From the NCBI GenBank assembly GCA_913057895.1, contig CAJXOH010000017.1, positions 1-33,767 of the forward strand: DNA of 33,767 nt. The letters run 5' to 3'. The notes beneath the pieces are model-generated. The model was not told the DNA's origin, did not search any database, and saw nothing but the letters and a program-made list of their open reading frames with translations. Each line of letters begins with the position of its first letter. The stretch's first letter is position 1. This DNA comes from an uncultured Bacteroidota bacterium. GTDB lineage: Bacteria > Bacteroidota > Rhodothermia > Balneolales > Balneolaceae. A program made the translations under genes and the position numbers. Of the stretch, positions 8,277 through 16,312 are shown piece by piece.

Positions 8277-8939
8277 ATGGCACTACATTCACTTCATCAA
8301 TCTACGGGTTCCTCTCGATCATCACTGAGTGATAATGAGCTTGTTGCGCTCTATCGCAAGAAGCATGATCATTTGGCGTTCAATGAGCTATTTAGGCGTC
8401 ATCAATCCAAGATTTACTCGTACATATACAGTATGGTGCAGGATGAAGATCAGGCAAATGATCTTTTTCAAGAAACCTTTTCAAAAGTCGTCCAAAAAAT
8501 GGGGGACTCTTACAATGAGCAGGGGAAGTGGATTGCGTGGGTGATGCGAATTGCTCATAATGCAACCATTGATTTTATCCGGAGACACAAACGGTATGTA
8601 GATGTCTCTGGTACTGGAGATGACGATTCCTCTAGTGATTACTTTGATAGACTCAGTGATCCTGACCAAGAAACAGCTGACACACAACTAGCAAAACGTG
8701 AGGACATCGATGAGCTATTTGAACATTTAGCCACGTTGCCGCAAGAACAAAGAATGGTGGTCGTATTGCGACATTTCTACGATCTATCCTTCAAAGATAT
8801 TGCTGAAATGACGGATGTTAGCATTAATACAGCTCTTGGACGCATGCGTTATGCCCTCATCAATCTTCGTAAGTCCTTCGAGGCTTCACAGGAAAAACTT
8901 CCTACTCAATCTACTCATTCGACCGACCTAGAGACCTAA
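8277..8939 (+). CDS. ECF-type RNA polymerase sigma factor
   Basis: The 220-aa protein has the two-domain layout of group 4 (extracytoplasmic function) sigma factors. Region 2 lies about residues 34-106 and includes AFNELFRRHQSKIYSYIYSM, DLFQETFSKV and WVMRIAHNATIDFIRR. An acidic linker (about 110-140) is followed by region 4 (about 148-200) with LPQEQRMVVVLRHFYDLS and the helix-turn-helix FKDIAEMTDVSINTALGRMR. Regions 1.1, 1.2 and 3 are absent. The next gene, 4 bp downstream, encodes a single-pass membrane protein with the look of an anti-sigma factor, the usual pairing for this class. The inducing signal and target promoters are unknown. It begins 18 bp after the uvrC stop, which may place it partly under the uvrC promoter. 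Confidence 0.92.
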   Translation: MALHSLHQSTGSSRSSLSDNELVALYRKKHDHLAFNELFRRHQSKIYSYIYSMVQDEDQANDLFQETFSKVVQKMGDSYNEQGKWIAWVMRIAHNATIDFIRRHKRYVDVSGTGDDDSSSDYFDRLSDPDQETADTQLAKREDIDELFEHLATLPQEQRMVVVLRHFYDLSFKDIAEMTDVSINTALGRMRYALINLRKSFEASQEKLPTQSTHSTDLET

Positions 8940-8943
8940 TCTT

Positions 8944-9663
8944 ATGACACCAGATCAACTATCTTGTATTCGATATCTCATGGATGAGATGGATCCCTCG
9001 GAAAAAATGGCTTTTGAGCGAGAAGTCGCACAATCATCTGACCTCCAGATTGAATTGGAATCCATGAAAGCGACCTATGCTCGTCTCAACAAAGCACGTT
9101 TGGTAGATGCTCCACAGCATGTTCAGTCTCATGTAGAACATCTTGCCTTTCTGCAGGCCAGTAAAAAACGGAGAACGAAAGGACAGGCTGTATGGATGCG
9201 TGCCGCAGCAATTTTTGCAATGGCCATACTTCCCGCATCTTACCTAGCATGGCAATGGGAGGGATCACCCACGACGGATGAGCAAGCAACCATGGCTAAT
9301 CAATCTGAACGTTCTTCAGCTTCAACACCTCCAAATAATTCTACGTCAACCTCTAATCTTGCCACTCAGTATCCATCTGGGTCCACGATGAATCCATCTG
9401 TCGATGGGTGGTTGAATGAATCAAGTACCATTCAAATGGTGAATCAAGCCATGTCGTCCAATAGGATGATTCCATGGCAATCAACCTGGAGCTTAGCCCC
9501 AGCTGCGGCATCTTTCGCAACTCCTGATGTTCACCCATCGGGATCTCCAGTATTTGACTCATTATACCAAGAGAGTTACAAGAAACTTCGACGGGTACAA
9601 TCGACACCACTTACACCGAGTATGAATAACGCAATTCAGCTTGTAGGTGCTCAAAGGCCCTGA
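8944..9663 (+). CDS. Membrane-anchored anti-sigma-factor-like protein
   Basis: I do not recognise a named family beyond a general anti-sigma architecture. The 239-aa protein has a cytoplasmic N-terminal region (1-80). Its first 40 residues, including YLMDEMDPSEKMAFEREV, resemble the start of RskA/RseA-like sigma-binding domains. A positively charged stretch (KKRRTK, 74-79) precedes one membrane segment (about 82-103). A Ser/Thr/Asn-rich, presumably periplasmic part (104-239) follows. The zinc-binding H-x3-C-x2-C motif of ZAS-type anti-sigma factors is missing; only one Cys (C8) is near the start. It follows the sigma gene by 4 bp, which is the main support for the role. The extracytoplasmic part looks disordered and no sensor fold is visible. 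Confidence 0.65.
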   Translation: MTPDQLSCIRYLMDEMDPSEKMAFEREVAQSSDLQIELESMKATYARLNKARLVDAPQHVQSHVEHLAFLQASKKRRTKGQAVWMRAAAIFAMAILPASYLAWQWEGSPTTDEQATMANQSERSSASTPPNNSTSTSNLATQYPSGSTMNPSVDGWLNESSTIQMVNQAMSSNRMIPWQSTWSLAPAAASFATPDVHPSGSPVFDSLYQESYKKLRRVQSTPLTPSMNNAIQLVGAQRP

Positions 9664-9678
9664 TTTATAGAGGTTATT

Positions 9679-9701
9679 CACATTTCCTAACATTGAATGT
9701 G
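9679..9701. repeat. Inverted repeat CACATT-N11-AATGTG before the parAB promoter
   Basis: The arms CACATT (9679-9684) and AATGTG (9696-9701) are exact reverse complements. A third CACATT occurs at 9774-9779, ending just before the parA start. The repeat could be an operator controlling parAB, or a weak hairpin ending the sigma/anti-sigma transcript. No T-run follows directly, which argues against a typical terminator. Confidence 0.3.
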
Positions 9702-9713
9702 GAAAGGTATTTC

Positions 9714-9744
9714 TTTGACCTGGCAGACCCCGGCAGTATATTTC
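9714..9744 (+). promoter_or_regulatory. Candidate parAB promoter
   Basis: TTGACC (9715-9720) and TATATT (9737-9742) are separated by 16 bp, a good match to the sigma-70 pattern. The same bases read as the Bacteroidota pattern: TTTG (9714-9717), 19 bp, then TATATTTC (7 of 8 to TAnnTTTG). It lies 38 bp before the parA ATG, within a 117-bp spacer that otherwise shows only the CACATT repeats. Confidence 0.55.
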
Positions 9745-9780
9745 GGTCGAAACCAGAAACACGGAGAATGACCCACATTT

Positions 9781-10593
9781 ATGGCTAAAGTACTAGCACT
9801 TGCGAATCAAAAAGGGGGCGTTGGTAAGACAACCTCAAGCATCAATCTAGCGGCTTCACTAGCAGCCATTGAGTACTCCACTTTATTAATCGATTTTGAC
9901 CCTCAAAGTAATTCCACCAGTGGTCTTGGGATCGAACCAAGGACCGTGGATCACTCTATATATGAAGTATTAGTTGGGGGAATAGAAGCATCTTCCGCTA
10001 TTCGAGAAACAGAGATTCCATTTCTGGATGTGATTCCAGCAAACATCAATTTGGTTGGAGCTGAAATCGAAATGGTGGATCGATCCGATAGGGAACATAT
10101 CCTATCAAAGGCAGTCGCATCGATTCAACATCAATATGATTTTATCATTATTGATTGCCCTCCATCGTTGGGACTTCTTACGATTAATGCGCTGACATGT
10201 GCGGATTCAGTGATGATCCCGGTTCAGTGTGAGTATTTTGCACTCGAGGGATTAGGGCAGCTACTCAATACCATAAAAATTGTTCGCCAACACCTAAATG
10301 AGCGACTCGAAATTGAAGGGGTTGTCCTGACCATGTTTGACAACCGTACCCGACTCTCATCGCAAGTTGCTGAGGAGGTCAAAAAATATTTCGATGATCG
10401 AGTATTTGATGCGATTATTGTCCGAAATGTGAGGCTGGCTGAAGCACCTAGTTTTGGGAAACCTGCCTTATTGTATGATGCCACGTCGACAGGTGCACAA
10501 GCCTATCTTGCTCTGGCTAATGAGCTCATTGATCGCAACAAGAAGTGGTTCAAAAAGCATAAAAAGACGCAACGAGTTACGACGGAAGTATAA
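9781..10593 (+). CDS. parA: Chromosome partitioning ATPase ParA (Soj)
   Basis: ParA is a deviant-Walker ATPase that binds DNA non-specifically and, with ParB on parS, separates replication origins. The 270-aa protein opens with the deviant Walker A KGGVGKTT (residues 11-18, with the signature Lys11), followed by LLIDFDPQSNSTSGLG (Walker A' region) and FIIIDCPPSLGLLTINAL (Walker B region). The short N-terminus without a helix-turn-helix puts it in the chromosomal/type Ib Soj group, not the plasmid type Ia. Its stop shares one base with the parB start (TAATG), so the two are coupled. No gidA, gidB or rnpA origin-proximal genes are in the window. Confidence 0.97.
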   Translation: MAKVLALANQKGGVGKTTSSINLAASLAAIEYSTLLIDFDPQSNSTSGLGIEPRTVDHSIYEVLVGGIEASSAIRETEIPFLDVIPANINLVGAEIEMVDRSDREHILSKAVASIQHQYDFIIIDCPPSLGLLTINALTCADSVMIPVQCEYFALEGLGQLLNTIKIVRQHLNERLEIEGVVLTMFDNRTRLSSQVAEEVKKYFDDRVFDAIIVRNVRLAEAPSFGKPALLYDATSTGAQAYLALANELIDRNKKWFKKHKKTQRVTTEV

Positions 10594-11609
10594 TGGCAAA
10601 AAAAGCACTTGGTAGAGGATTAGGAGCGTTTTTCCCTGAGTATGAGGATGAACGAACAGGGAGTAAAACGTCTCGAAATGAGGGCCAAGGATCAAGTGAA
10701 TCTGGATCAAATAAGGCAACATCTAGTCAGTCCGAGACGCCTAGTGGTTCCTCTGCGGGGGCGATTAGCACAGTCAAAACAAAGACAGCCATTCCGATTG
10801 AACCTTCAGACCGTGTACATACCGTCTTGCACGTACCCGTTGGCTCGATTCGCGCCAATCCAGACCAACCGCGCAGAGAGTTTCCTGAACAAAGCCTGGC
10901 AGATTTGGCTGCGAGTATCTCTTTACATGGATTGATCCAACCCATAACGGTACGCGCACTGGGTGATCAAAAGTATGAGCTCATAAGCGGTGAAAGAAGA
11001 CTTCGAGCGAGTAAATTAGCGGGACTCACGGAGATCCCAGCGTATATCCGTGAGATTACCGATCAGCAACGCATGGCTATGGCGTTGGTTGAAAACATTC
11101 AACGTGAACAGTTGAATCCAATTGATGAAGCACTTGGTTATGAGCGCCTCATGAAGGAGTGTGATTTCACGCAAGAGCAAGTATCCACACAAGTTGGAAA
11201 GTCACGATCTGCCGTCGCAAATATGCTTCGCTTGCTTTCTTTGCCCCCTGTTGTTCAGACCGCTTTAAAAGAGGGCAAGATTTCTACGGGACATGCAAGG
11301 GCGCTTATCTTGCTAAAGAATGAGCAAGTGATGGCCTCTATTATTGAGAAAATCTCCGAAGAAGGATGGTCTGTTCGTGAGATTGAAGCATGGGCAAAGA
11401 CACAAGAAAAAAAGAGACAATTTCAGCCAACCGTCAAGAAATCGACGTTGTCTCCGTTTGCTCAAGAATTTGAAAAGCAGTTCTCTAGTGCGTTTGGCAC
11501 ACGAGTAACCTTGAGGCCCAAAAAAGAGGGTGGGGTTGTTCGAATCGAGTACTACAGCGACGAAGATTTAGAACGTATGTTAGAGGCGCTTCGAATAGAA
11601 TCATCGTAA
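10593..11609 (+). CDS. parB: Chromosome partitioning protein ParB (Spo0J)
   Basis: ParB binds parS sites, uses CTP to form sliding clamps and stimulates ParA. The 338-aa protein has a Ser/Gly-rich N-terminal tail (about 1-85). The ParB/Srx CTPase domain includes NPDQPRREF, the box II motif GERRLRASKLAG (about 132-143) and MALVENIQREQLNPIDEA. The DNA-binding helix-turn-helix region contains FTQEQVSTQVGKSRSAVANMLRLL. A C-terminal dimerisation segment is present (about 290-338). The opening residues KKALGRGLGAFFPE match the ParA-contacting motif of ParB proteins. It shares one base with both parA and the next gene (TAATG on each side). No 16-bp parS consensus (TGTTTCACGTGAAACA) was seen in the window. 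Confidence 0.97.
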   Translation: MAKKALGRGLGAFFPEYEDERTGSKTSRNEGQGSSESGSNKATSSQSETPSGSSAGAISTVKTKTAIPIEPSDRVHTVLHVPVGSIRANPDQPRREFPEQSLADLAASISLHGLIQPITVRALGDQKYELISGERRLRASKLAGLTEIPAYIREITDQQRMAMALVENIQREQLNPIDEALGYERLMKECDFTQEQVSTQVGKSRSAVANMLRLLSLPPVVQTALKEGKISTGHARALILLKNEQVMASIIEKISEEGWSVREIEAWAKTQEKKRQFQPTVKKSTLSPFAQEFEKQFSSAFGTRVTLRPKKEGGVVRIEYYSDEDLERMLEALRIESS

Positions 11610-12352
11610 TGGGCATGGCTCGGCGATTCGTTTCAAAGATTCACCCAAAACTATGGTTTCTATCGTTTGGGTTTGGTTGTGCCGCCTTGCTAATGAGTTT
11701 TTCAGGGACTGTTAATGCACAGTCTGTTAGCGCGCAGTCTTCTAATGCACAGGCTACAAATGCACAGTCTACCACAGACGCACAACTACTCGATACAACT
11801 AGACTTTTCCAAACCTTTGAGGCTGAACCCTCAGGATTAACTCCCAAACAGGTCATGCGTCGGTCGATGATTCTTCCAGGATGGGGGCAAGTGACCAATT
11901 CGCAGGCCTGGAAAGTGCCACTTTTTGCTGGATTATTTACCGGTTCAGCGCTTCTTACATCACAACTAACGAAGGATTATCACGATTACCGTGCGGCTGC
12001 GTATAACATCGCGTATGGAGCAGAGTCTGATTTCAAATTTGGACCCACACCAAGCTCCATTCCAGAGTCCGCAAACCTAGGGCAAGTTCAGCAGCTTCGA
12101 GACCAGACTCGAAACAGACGTGACTTAGCCATCTTGTCAATCGTGCTGGTGTGGGGGCTCAATGTTGTTGATTCTTATGTCTATGCGCATATGGCAACCT
12201 TTGACGTAAGTGACAATCTTCAAGCGTCCATTACTCCTACGTTTCAGCCCATGAGTCCTACTCAGGTTATGCCCCCCTATGATTCACCAACGACATTTAG
12301 TGCAATACCCCAACAAATTCCATCTATTACCCTTACACTCCAACGAAAATAG
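11609..12352 (+). CDS. DUF5683 domain protein, exported
   Basis: The 247-aa protein has an N-terminal signal or signal-anchor (hydrophobic about 15-31) ending in VNA-Q, with likely cleavage after residue 37. A short repetitive Ala/Gln/Ser stretch follows (about 36-58), encoded by a 15-bp tandem repeat. The DUF5683 signature is RRSMILPGWGQVTNSQAWKVP (starting near residue 83), followed by a hydrophobic segment (VPLFAGLFTGSALLTSQL) and a second membrane-like helix (about 173-190, LAILSIVLVWGLNVVDSYVYA). DUF5683 proteins are typical of Bacteroidota-related bacteria and often sit after parB; their function is unknown. Here the ATG shares one base with the parB stop. A role linked to the envelope or cell cycle is only a guess from context. 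Confidence 0.85.
   Translation: MGMARRFVSKIHPKLWFLSFGFGCAALLMSFSGTVNAQSVSAQSSNAQATNAQSTTDAQLLDTTRLFQTFEAEPSGLTPKQVMRRSMILPGWGQVTNSQAWKVPLFAGLFTGSALLTSQLTKDYHDYRAAAYNIAYGAESDFKFGPTPSSIPESANLGQVQQLRDQTRNRRDLAILSIVLVWGLNVVDSYVYAHMATFDVSDNLQASITPTFQPMSPTQVMPPYDSPTTFSAIPQQIPSITLTLQRK
11714..11773 (+). repeat. 15-bp tandem repeat, four copies
   Basis: Four in-frame copies at 11714-11728, 11729-11743, 11744-11758 and 11759-11773 follow the pattern AATGCACAGTCTNNN with few changes. They encode NAQSV, SAQSS, NAQAT and NAQST. The array begins at the predicted signal-peptidase site of the DUF5683 protein. Copies 1 and 4 are identical except in the last codon, so repeat-copy change is possible. Confidence 0.8.
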
Positions 12353-12354
12353 AG

Positions 12355-13065
12355 ATGACCACACCCTCCTCAGCCCAGGACCATAAACACCACGAACGGT
12401 TTCGTTTCGATGATAATCCTACGGATGATCTCTGGAGTGTGTTCAAAATAATGGGTGAATTAGTAGAGGGATATAATAAAATGTCAAAAATTGGCCCGTG
12501 TGTGTCACTGTTTGGGTCCTCAAGACTAACCAAAGATCACCCCAATATAGACTTAGCAAGAGAGATGGCTCAGCGTATTGCCGAAAGTGGATTTGGCGTG
12601 ATTACAGGCGGAGGTCCGGGAGTGATGGAAGCAGGAAACATGGGAGCGGTCGCTGGAGGCGGTGCGTCCGTTGGTTTATCGATTGAGCTTCCACATGAAC
12701 AAGGCACAAATCCCTACGTTCAAAAAGAGCATGAAATTGTGTTTGATTACTTCTTTGTTCGAAAACTTATGTTTATCAAGTACGCCAAAGCCTTTGTTGT
12801 ATTCCCAGGTGGGTTTGGAACACTCGATGAGCTATTTGAATGCCTGACACTGATTTCGACCAAAAAAATCCCACATCTACCAATTGTACTCATGGGAACG
12901 GAGTATTGGCAAGGACTAGTTACATGGTTGGAGGAAAGAGTACTTTCTCTTGGTATGATTACTGAGCAAGATGCATCGCTATTCTTTCTAACAGATTCAG
13001 TTGATGATGCTATGAATCACATACTGTCGTACTACACGCATGAATCTGTGCATACAAATCTCTAG
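12355..13065 (+). CDS. LOG-family protein (TIGR00730-type Rossmann fold)
   Basis: The 236-aa protein has the LOG/lysine-decarboxylase-like signatures ITGGGPGVMEAGNMGA (near residue 83) and the PGGxGTxxE motif as FPGGFGTLDELFE (near 148). Enzymes with this motif hydrolyse nucleoside 5'-monophosphates to free base plus ribose 5-phosphate. The plant members activate cytokinins, while bacterial substrates vary. The Arg and Glu residues expected for phosphoribohydrolase activity are plausible here (FVRKLMFIKYAKA and the Glu of the motif). The N-terminal 30 residues are polar and variable. It starts 2 bp after the DUF5683 stop, ending the parAB operon. Older annotation as 'lysine decarboxylase' is not supported by the family's known biochemistry. 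Confidence 0.9.
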   Translation: MTTPSSAQDHKHHERFRFDDNPTDDLWSVFKIMGELVEGYNKMSKIGPCVSLFGSSRLTKDHPNIDLAREMAQRIAESGFGVITGGGPGVMEAGNMGAVAGGGASVGLSIELPHEQGTNPYVQKEHEIVFDYFFVRKLMFIKYAKAFVVFPGGFGTLDELFECLTLISTKKIPHLPIVLMGTEYWQGLVTWLEERVLSLGMITEQDASLFFLTDSVDDAMNHILSYYTHESVHTNL

Positions 13066-13080
13066 CGTGTATTATTTTTT
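13033..13080 (+). terminator. Possible intrinsic terminator at the end of the LOG gene
   Basis: TACACGC (13033-13039) pairs perfectly with GCGTGTA (13065-13071) across a 25-nt loop, followed by a T-rich run (attatttttt to 13080). The left arm lies within the last codons of the LOG gene. The long loop makes it a weak candidate, but its position at the end of the parAB operon fits. Confidence 0.35.
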
Positions 13081-13158
13081 ACCACGGCATTTAGGATAAA
13101 ACATCATGATTGAATAGTTTATATGCTTTGTAAAACATGAATTAAACCCTTTTTTCTC
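13066..13158 (+). promoter_or_regulatory. Spacer before the TPR protein gene
   Basis: This 93-bp AT-rich spacer must contain the promoter of the TPR gene if the preceding terminator is real. TTTATATGCTTTG near 13120 resembles the Bacteroidota TAnnTTTG box with one extra base. No clean -35/-10 or -33/-7 pair is visible. Confidence 0.25.
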
Positions 13159-14172
13159 ATGAAACGTACCCTAAAAGGTCTTTCATCATTATTACTCTTC
13201 TTGCTTGTCGCAAGCTCTACAGCACTAGCACAAGATGCTCGTACGGAAATCACAAATGCCTACAATGCAGCCCAAGAAAAAGCAACTTCTGGCAATTATG
13301 AAGATGCCATTGAAGAATTTGAAGATGTCTATGAAGATGCAGAAGAGGCAGGTTTATCAGATATCCAAGAGTTGGTGGTAGGTCAACTACCTCGGATTTA
13401 CTCTGCCAAGGCAAGTGAAGCGTACAAAGCGTTCCAAGCAAATCAGTCTCTAGAAACGATTGATGCTGCTATTGAGGCGTTTAAAGAAGCACAATCGGCT
13501 GCTACGGAGTACGGTGAATCGTCTATTGCGGCTCAAATGGCGAACAATATTCCACAGCTTTACTATGTGAAGTCACTAGTTCAATTCCGACAGGAAGATT
13601 TTGAAGGTTCTTCAGCAACCTTAGATCAGGCAATTGCTGCAAACTCTAACTATGCGCAAGCATATTTCCAGAAAGCGATGGTTATGAGAAAACAAGGATT
13701 GGCTACATCAGATATTGTTGCGATGTTTGATCAAGCGATCACACTTGCCGATATGTATGGCCAGGGCCAGGTGAGCAGTCGTGCGACTGATCAAGCAGTA
13801 CAAACGCTACTTTTTGCAGGAGCGCAGGCGGTACAGGACAATCAGCTTACACAAGGGATTGACTACTTAACCCGCGCAGCTGGGTATGAAACAGATGAGG
13901 CTGATGTATTTTATCGTCTAGCCGAAGCATACAACAAACGAAGCCTTTACAATGATGCTATCACCAATGCACAAAGAGCACTTGATTTAGAATCAGGAGG
14001 TGTAGCTGACAAGGCTAAAATCTACTTTGAGCTTGGGTTTGCCTATCAAATGCAAAACAACAAAGAGGCTGCATGTTCAGCCATGAAAAACGCTAGCTAT
14101 GGTGATTTCCGTGATCCCGCGAATCATAAAATGCAGTTTGAGCTGAAATGCCCAGGGACTTCGGGCTCCTAA
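13159..14172 (+). CDS. Secreted tetratricopeptide-repeat protein
   Basis: The 337-aa protein has a clear signal peptide: basic MKR, a hydrophobic core of about residues 8-21, and cleavage after ALA (residue 24). The mature part is helical with tetratricopeptide-like repeats. The clearest are around ALDQ/AIAANSNYAQAYFQKAMVM, AADVFYRLAEAYNKRSLYNDAITNAQRAL-type segments and YFELGFAYQMQNNKEAAC near the C-terminus. Two cysteines at the end (KEAACSAM and LKCPG) could form a disulfide. It is probably a periplasmic or outer-membrane-associated scaffold; the partner is unknown. Flanked by a possible terminator upstream and a strong one downstream, it looks like a single-gene transcript. Confidence 0.8.
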   Translation: MKRTLKGLSSLLLFLLVASSTALAQDARTEITNAYNAAQEKATSGNYEDAIEEFEDVYEDAEEAGLSDIQELVVGQLPRIYSAKASEAYKAFQANQSLETIDAAIEAFKEAQSAATEYGESSIAAQMANNIPQLYYVKSLVQFRQEDFEGSSATLDQAIAANSNYAQAYFQKAMVMRKQGLATSDIVAMFDQAITLADMYGQGQVSSRATDQAVQTLLFAGAQAVQDNQLTQGIDYLTRAAGYETDEADVFYRLAEAYNKRSLYNDAITNAQRALDLESGGVADKAKIYFELGFAYQMQNNKEAACSAMKNASYGDFRDPANHKMQFELKCPGTSGS

Positions 14173-14195
14173 CTCACCCACGGTTTTTGTACTTT

Positions 14196-14233
14196 AACGA
14201 CGGGCTTGATTTTCAGGTCCGTCGTTTTTTTTT
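14196..14233 (+). terminator. Rho-independent terminator after the TPR gene
   Basis: An 8-bp perfect stem, AACGACGG (14196-14203) with CCGTCGTT (14219-14226), encloses a 15-nt loop and runs into nine consecutive Ts (14225-14233). It starts 24 bp after the TPR stop codon. It ends only 27 bp before the transketolase ATG, so any separate tkt promoter must overlap it. Confidence 0.85.
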
Positions 14234-14260
14234 GCACACTGCTCTTACTCATCTTTTTCT

Positions 14261-16312
14261 ATGACCTCATCTGTTGACGACCTCTGCGTAAACACCATCC
14301 GTGCACTCAGTATGGATGCCGTACAACAGGCGAATTCAGGACACCCCGGCATGCCAATGGGGATGGCTGATGCAGCTTATGTTTTATGGACCCAACATCT
14401 TTCACACCATCCACATCAGCCAAATTGGTTTAATCGCGACCGATTTGTACTCTCAGCTGGACATGGATCGATGCTGCTATACAGTTTATTGCATCTTACA
14501 GGGTATGATGTATCACTCGATGATCTCAAGGCTTTTCGTCAATGGGATAGCATCACGCCTGGTCATCCAGAAGTGGGGCTCACGGCAGGGGTTGAAACGA
14601 CAACAGGTCCTTTGGGACAGGGCTTTGCCACGGGAGTTGGAATGGCCATGGCAGAAGCTCATCTCGCTGCTCGATTCAATCGGGAAGGACACCAAATTAT
14701 TGACCATCATACCTATGCGATCGTTAGTGATGGTGATTTGATGGAAGGTGTTTCTCATGAGGCAGCCTCCATGGCGGGGCACATGAAATTGGGTAAACTC
14801 ATTTACTTGTATGACGCCAATCGAATCTCTATCGATGGATCTACGGATCTTTCATTTACAGAAGATGTGGCTACGCGATTTACATCCTATGGGTGGCATG
14901 TGATTGAGGTGGATGGTCATGATCGTGAAGCGGTTGATCAAGCCATTGCCAAAGCGAAATCTGTAGAGGATCAACCCTCACTTGTGGTTTGCCGTACCCA
15001 TATTGGATTTGGCAGCCCCAATAAACAGGATTCTGAATCCTCTCATGGTGCTCCTCTAGGTGAAGAAGAAGTGGCAGCCACAAAGAAAGCACTAGGTTTG
15101 GATCCATCCAAAACGTTCGACGTGCCTGTAGAGGTTACTGATGCAATGGGTCAAGCCACCGAGCGAGGTAATGAAGCCCATGAAGGGTGGTTGGATCGTT
15201 TGGATGCCTATCGTGAAGCCTTTCCTGAGCTATCTCAAGAGCTTGAACGACGAATGGCTGGTGAGCTTCCAACCGACGATGTTCTTGATGCTGCAATTAA
15301 GCCTTTTCCGACGGATGCCAAGGGTATGGCCTCGCGCAAGTCATCAGGGGCTGTGTTGCAACAACTCAAGGAAGTTGTCCCTGAATTAGTGGGAGGGTCA
15401 GCCGATTTAACGGGTAGTAATAATACCTTTATGGACGACGAAGGGATATTCTCTTCCACCAATTACGCAGGTCGCAATATTCATTACGGAGTAAGGGAGC
15501 ATGCAATGGGTGCTGCCATGAATGGGATGGCTTTACATGGAGGAGTAAGGCCATTTGGGGGTACGTTTATGGTATTCTCTGATTATTGTCGTCCTGCCAT
15601 TCGATTGGCTGCACTGTCACATATTCCTGCGATTTATGTGTTCACCCATGATAGTATTGGGCTTGGTGAGGATGGCCCAACACATCAACCGATTGAGCAC
15701 CTCGCAAGCCTTCGTGCAATGCCAAATGTATGTGTGCTTAGACCTGGAGATGCAAATGAGGTTGCAGAAGCATGGAAAGTCGCATTAAAGCGTCAGGATG
15801 GACCCACTTTGTTGATGTTAACTCGTCAAAATATACCCACACTCGATCGTAGTGTCTTTGCGTCAGCAAGTCATACAACAAAAGGTGCATATATACTCAA
15901 GCATGGATCAGTGGAACATGAGGTTCAAGGAGTGGCCGTTCCTGATGTGACCATTTGCGCAACGGGCTCTGAGCTTGCAGTTGCCACAGAGGTTGCTCAG
16001 CTGCTTGAAGAGTCGTCAGTTTCTACACGAGTGGTGAGTATGCCAAGTTGGGAGTTATTTGATCATCAATCTGAGACGTATCAACACTCGGTAATCCCAC
16101 AAGCCGATGGACACCTTGTTGTATCCATTGAAGCGGGATCTACGTTTGGATGGAAAAACTGGGTGGGTGAGCAGGGTCTTTCCTTTGGATTGGATCATTT
16201 TGGAGCATCGGCACCGGCTGAGGTCCTTTTTGAGAAATTTGGGCTCTCTGCCAATGCGATATATGAGGCAATTCTTGCCCATCGATCTTCACAAAAGGAC
16301 GCTGGTGTATGA
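14261..16312 (+). CDS. tkt: Transketolase
   Basis: This thiamine-diphosphate enzyme moves two-carbon units between sugar phosphates in the non-oxidative pentose phosphate pathway. The 683-aa length is that of the full-size bacterial enzyme, not the split archaeal/actinobacterial form. The N-terminal TPP-binding domain has [29 protein letters not shown] and the GDG-type cofactor motif as [19 protein letters not shown]. The pyrimidine-binding domain has the transketolase signature [24 protein letters not shown]-terminal domain follows (about 540-680). Its TGA overlaps the polA ATG by four bases (ATGA), so polA is translationally coupled to it. Confidence 0.97.
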   Translation: MTSSVDDLCVNTIRALSMDAVQQANSGHPGMPMGMADAAYVLWTQHLSHHPHQPNWFNRDRFVLSAGHGSMLLYSLLHLTGYDVSLDDLKAFRQWDSITPGHPEVGLTAGVETTTGPLGQGFATGVGMAMAEAHLAARFNREGHQIIDHHTYAIVSDGDLMEGVSHEAASMAGHMKLGKLIYLYDANRISIDGSTDLSFTEDVATRFTSYGWHVIEVDGHDREAVDQAIAKAKSVEDQPSLVVCRTHIGFGSPNKQDSESSHGAPLGEEEVAATKKALGLDPSKTFDVPVEVTDAMGQATERGNEAHEGWLDRLDAYREAFPELSQELERRMAGELPTDDVLDAAIKPFPTDAKGMASRKSSGAVLQQLKEVVPELVGGSADLTGSNNTFMDDEGIFSSTNYAGRNIHYGVREHAMGAAMNGMALHGGVRPFGGTFMVFSDYCRPAIRLAALSHIPAIYVFTHDSIGLGEDGPTHQPIEHLASLRAMPNVCVLRPGDANEVAEAWKVALKRQDGPTLLMLTRQNIPTLDRSVFASASHTTKGAYILKHGSVEHEVQGVAVPDVTICATGSELAVATEVAQLLEESSVSTRVVSMPSWELFDHQSETYQHSVIPQADGHLVVSIEAGSTFGWKNWVGEQGLSFGLDHFGASAPAEVLFEKFGLSANAIYEAILAHRSSQKDAGV

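Noticed and set aside
12355..13065. Annotation as lysine decarboxylase
   Set aside because: The PGGxGTxxE motif belongs to LOG phosphoribohydrolases; the protein has no PLP-binding decarboxylase features.
14301..14741. 146-codon open frame in an alternative frame of transketolase
   Set aside because: Overlaps the conserved TPP domain of tkt on the same strand; composition is that of a frame-shifted shadow.
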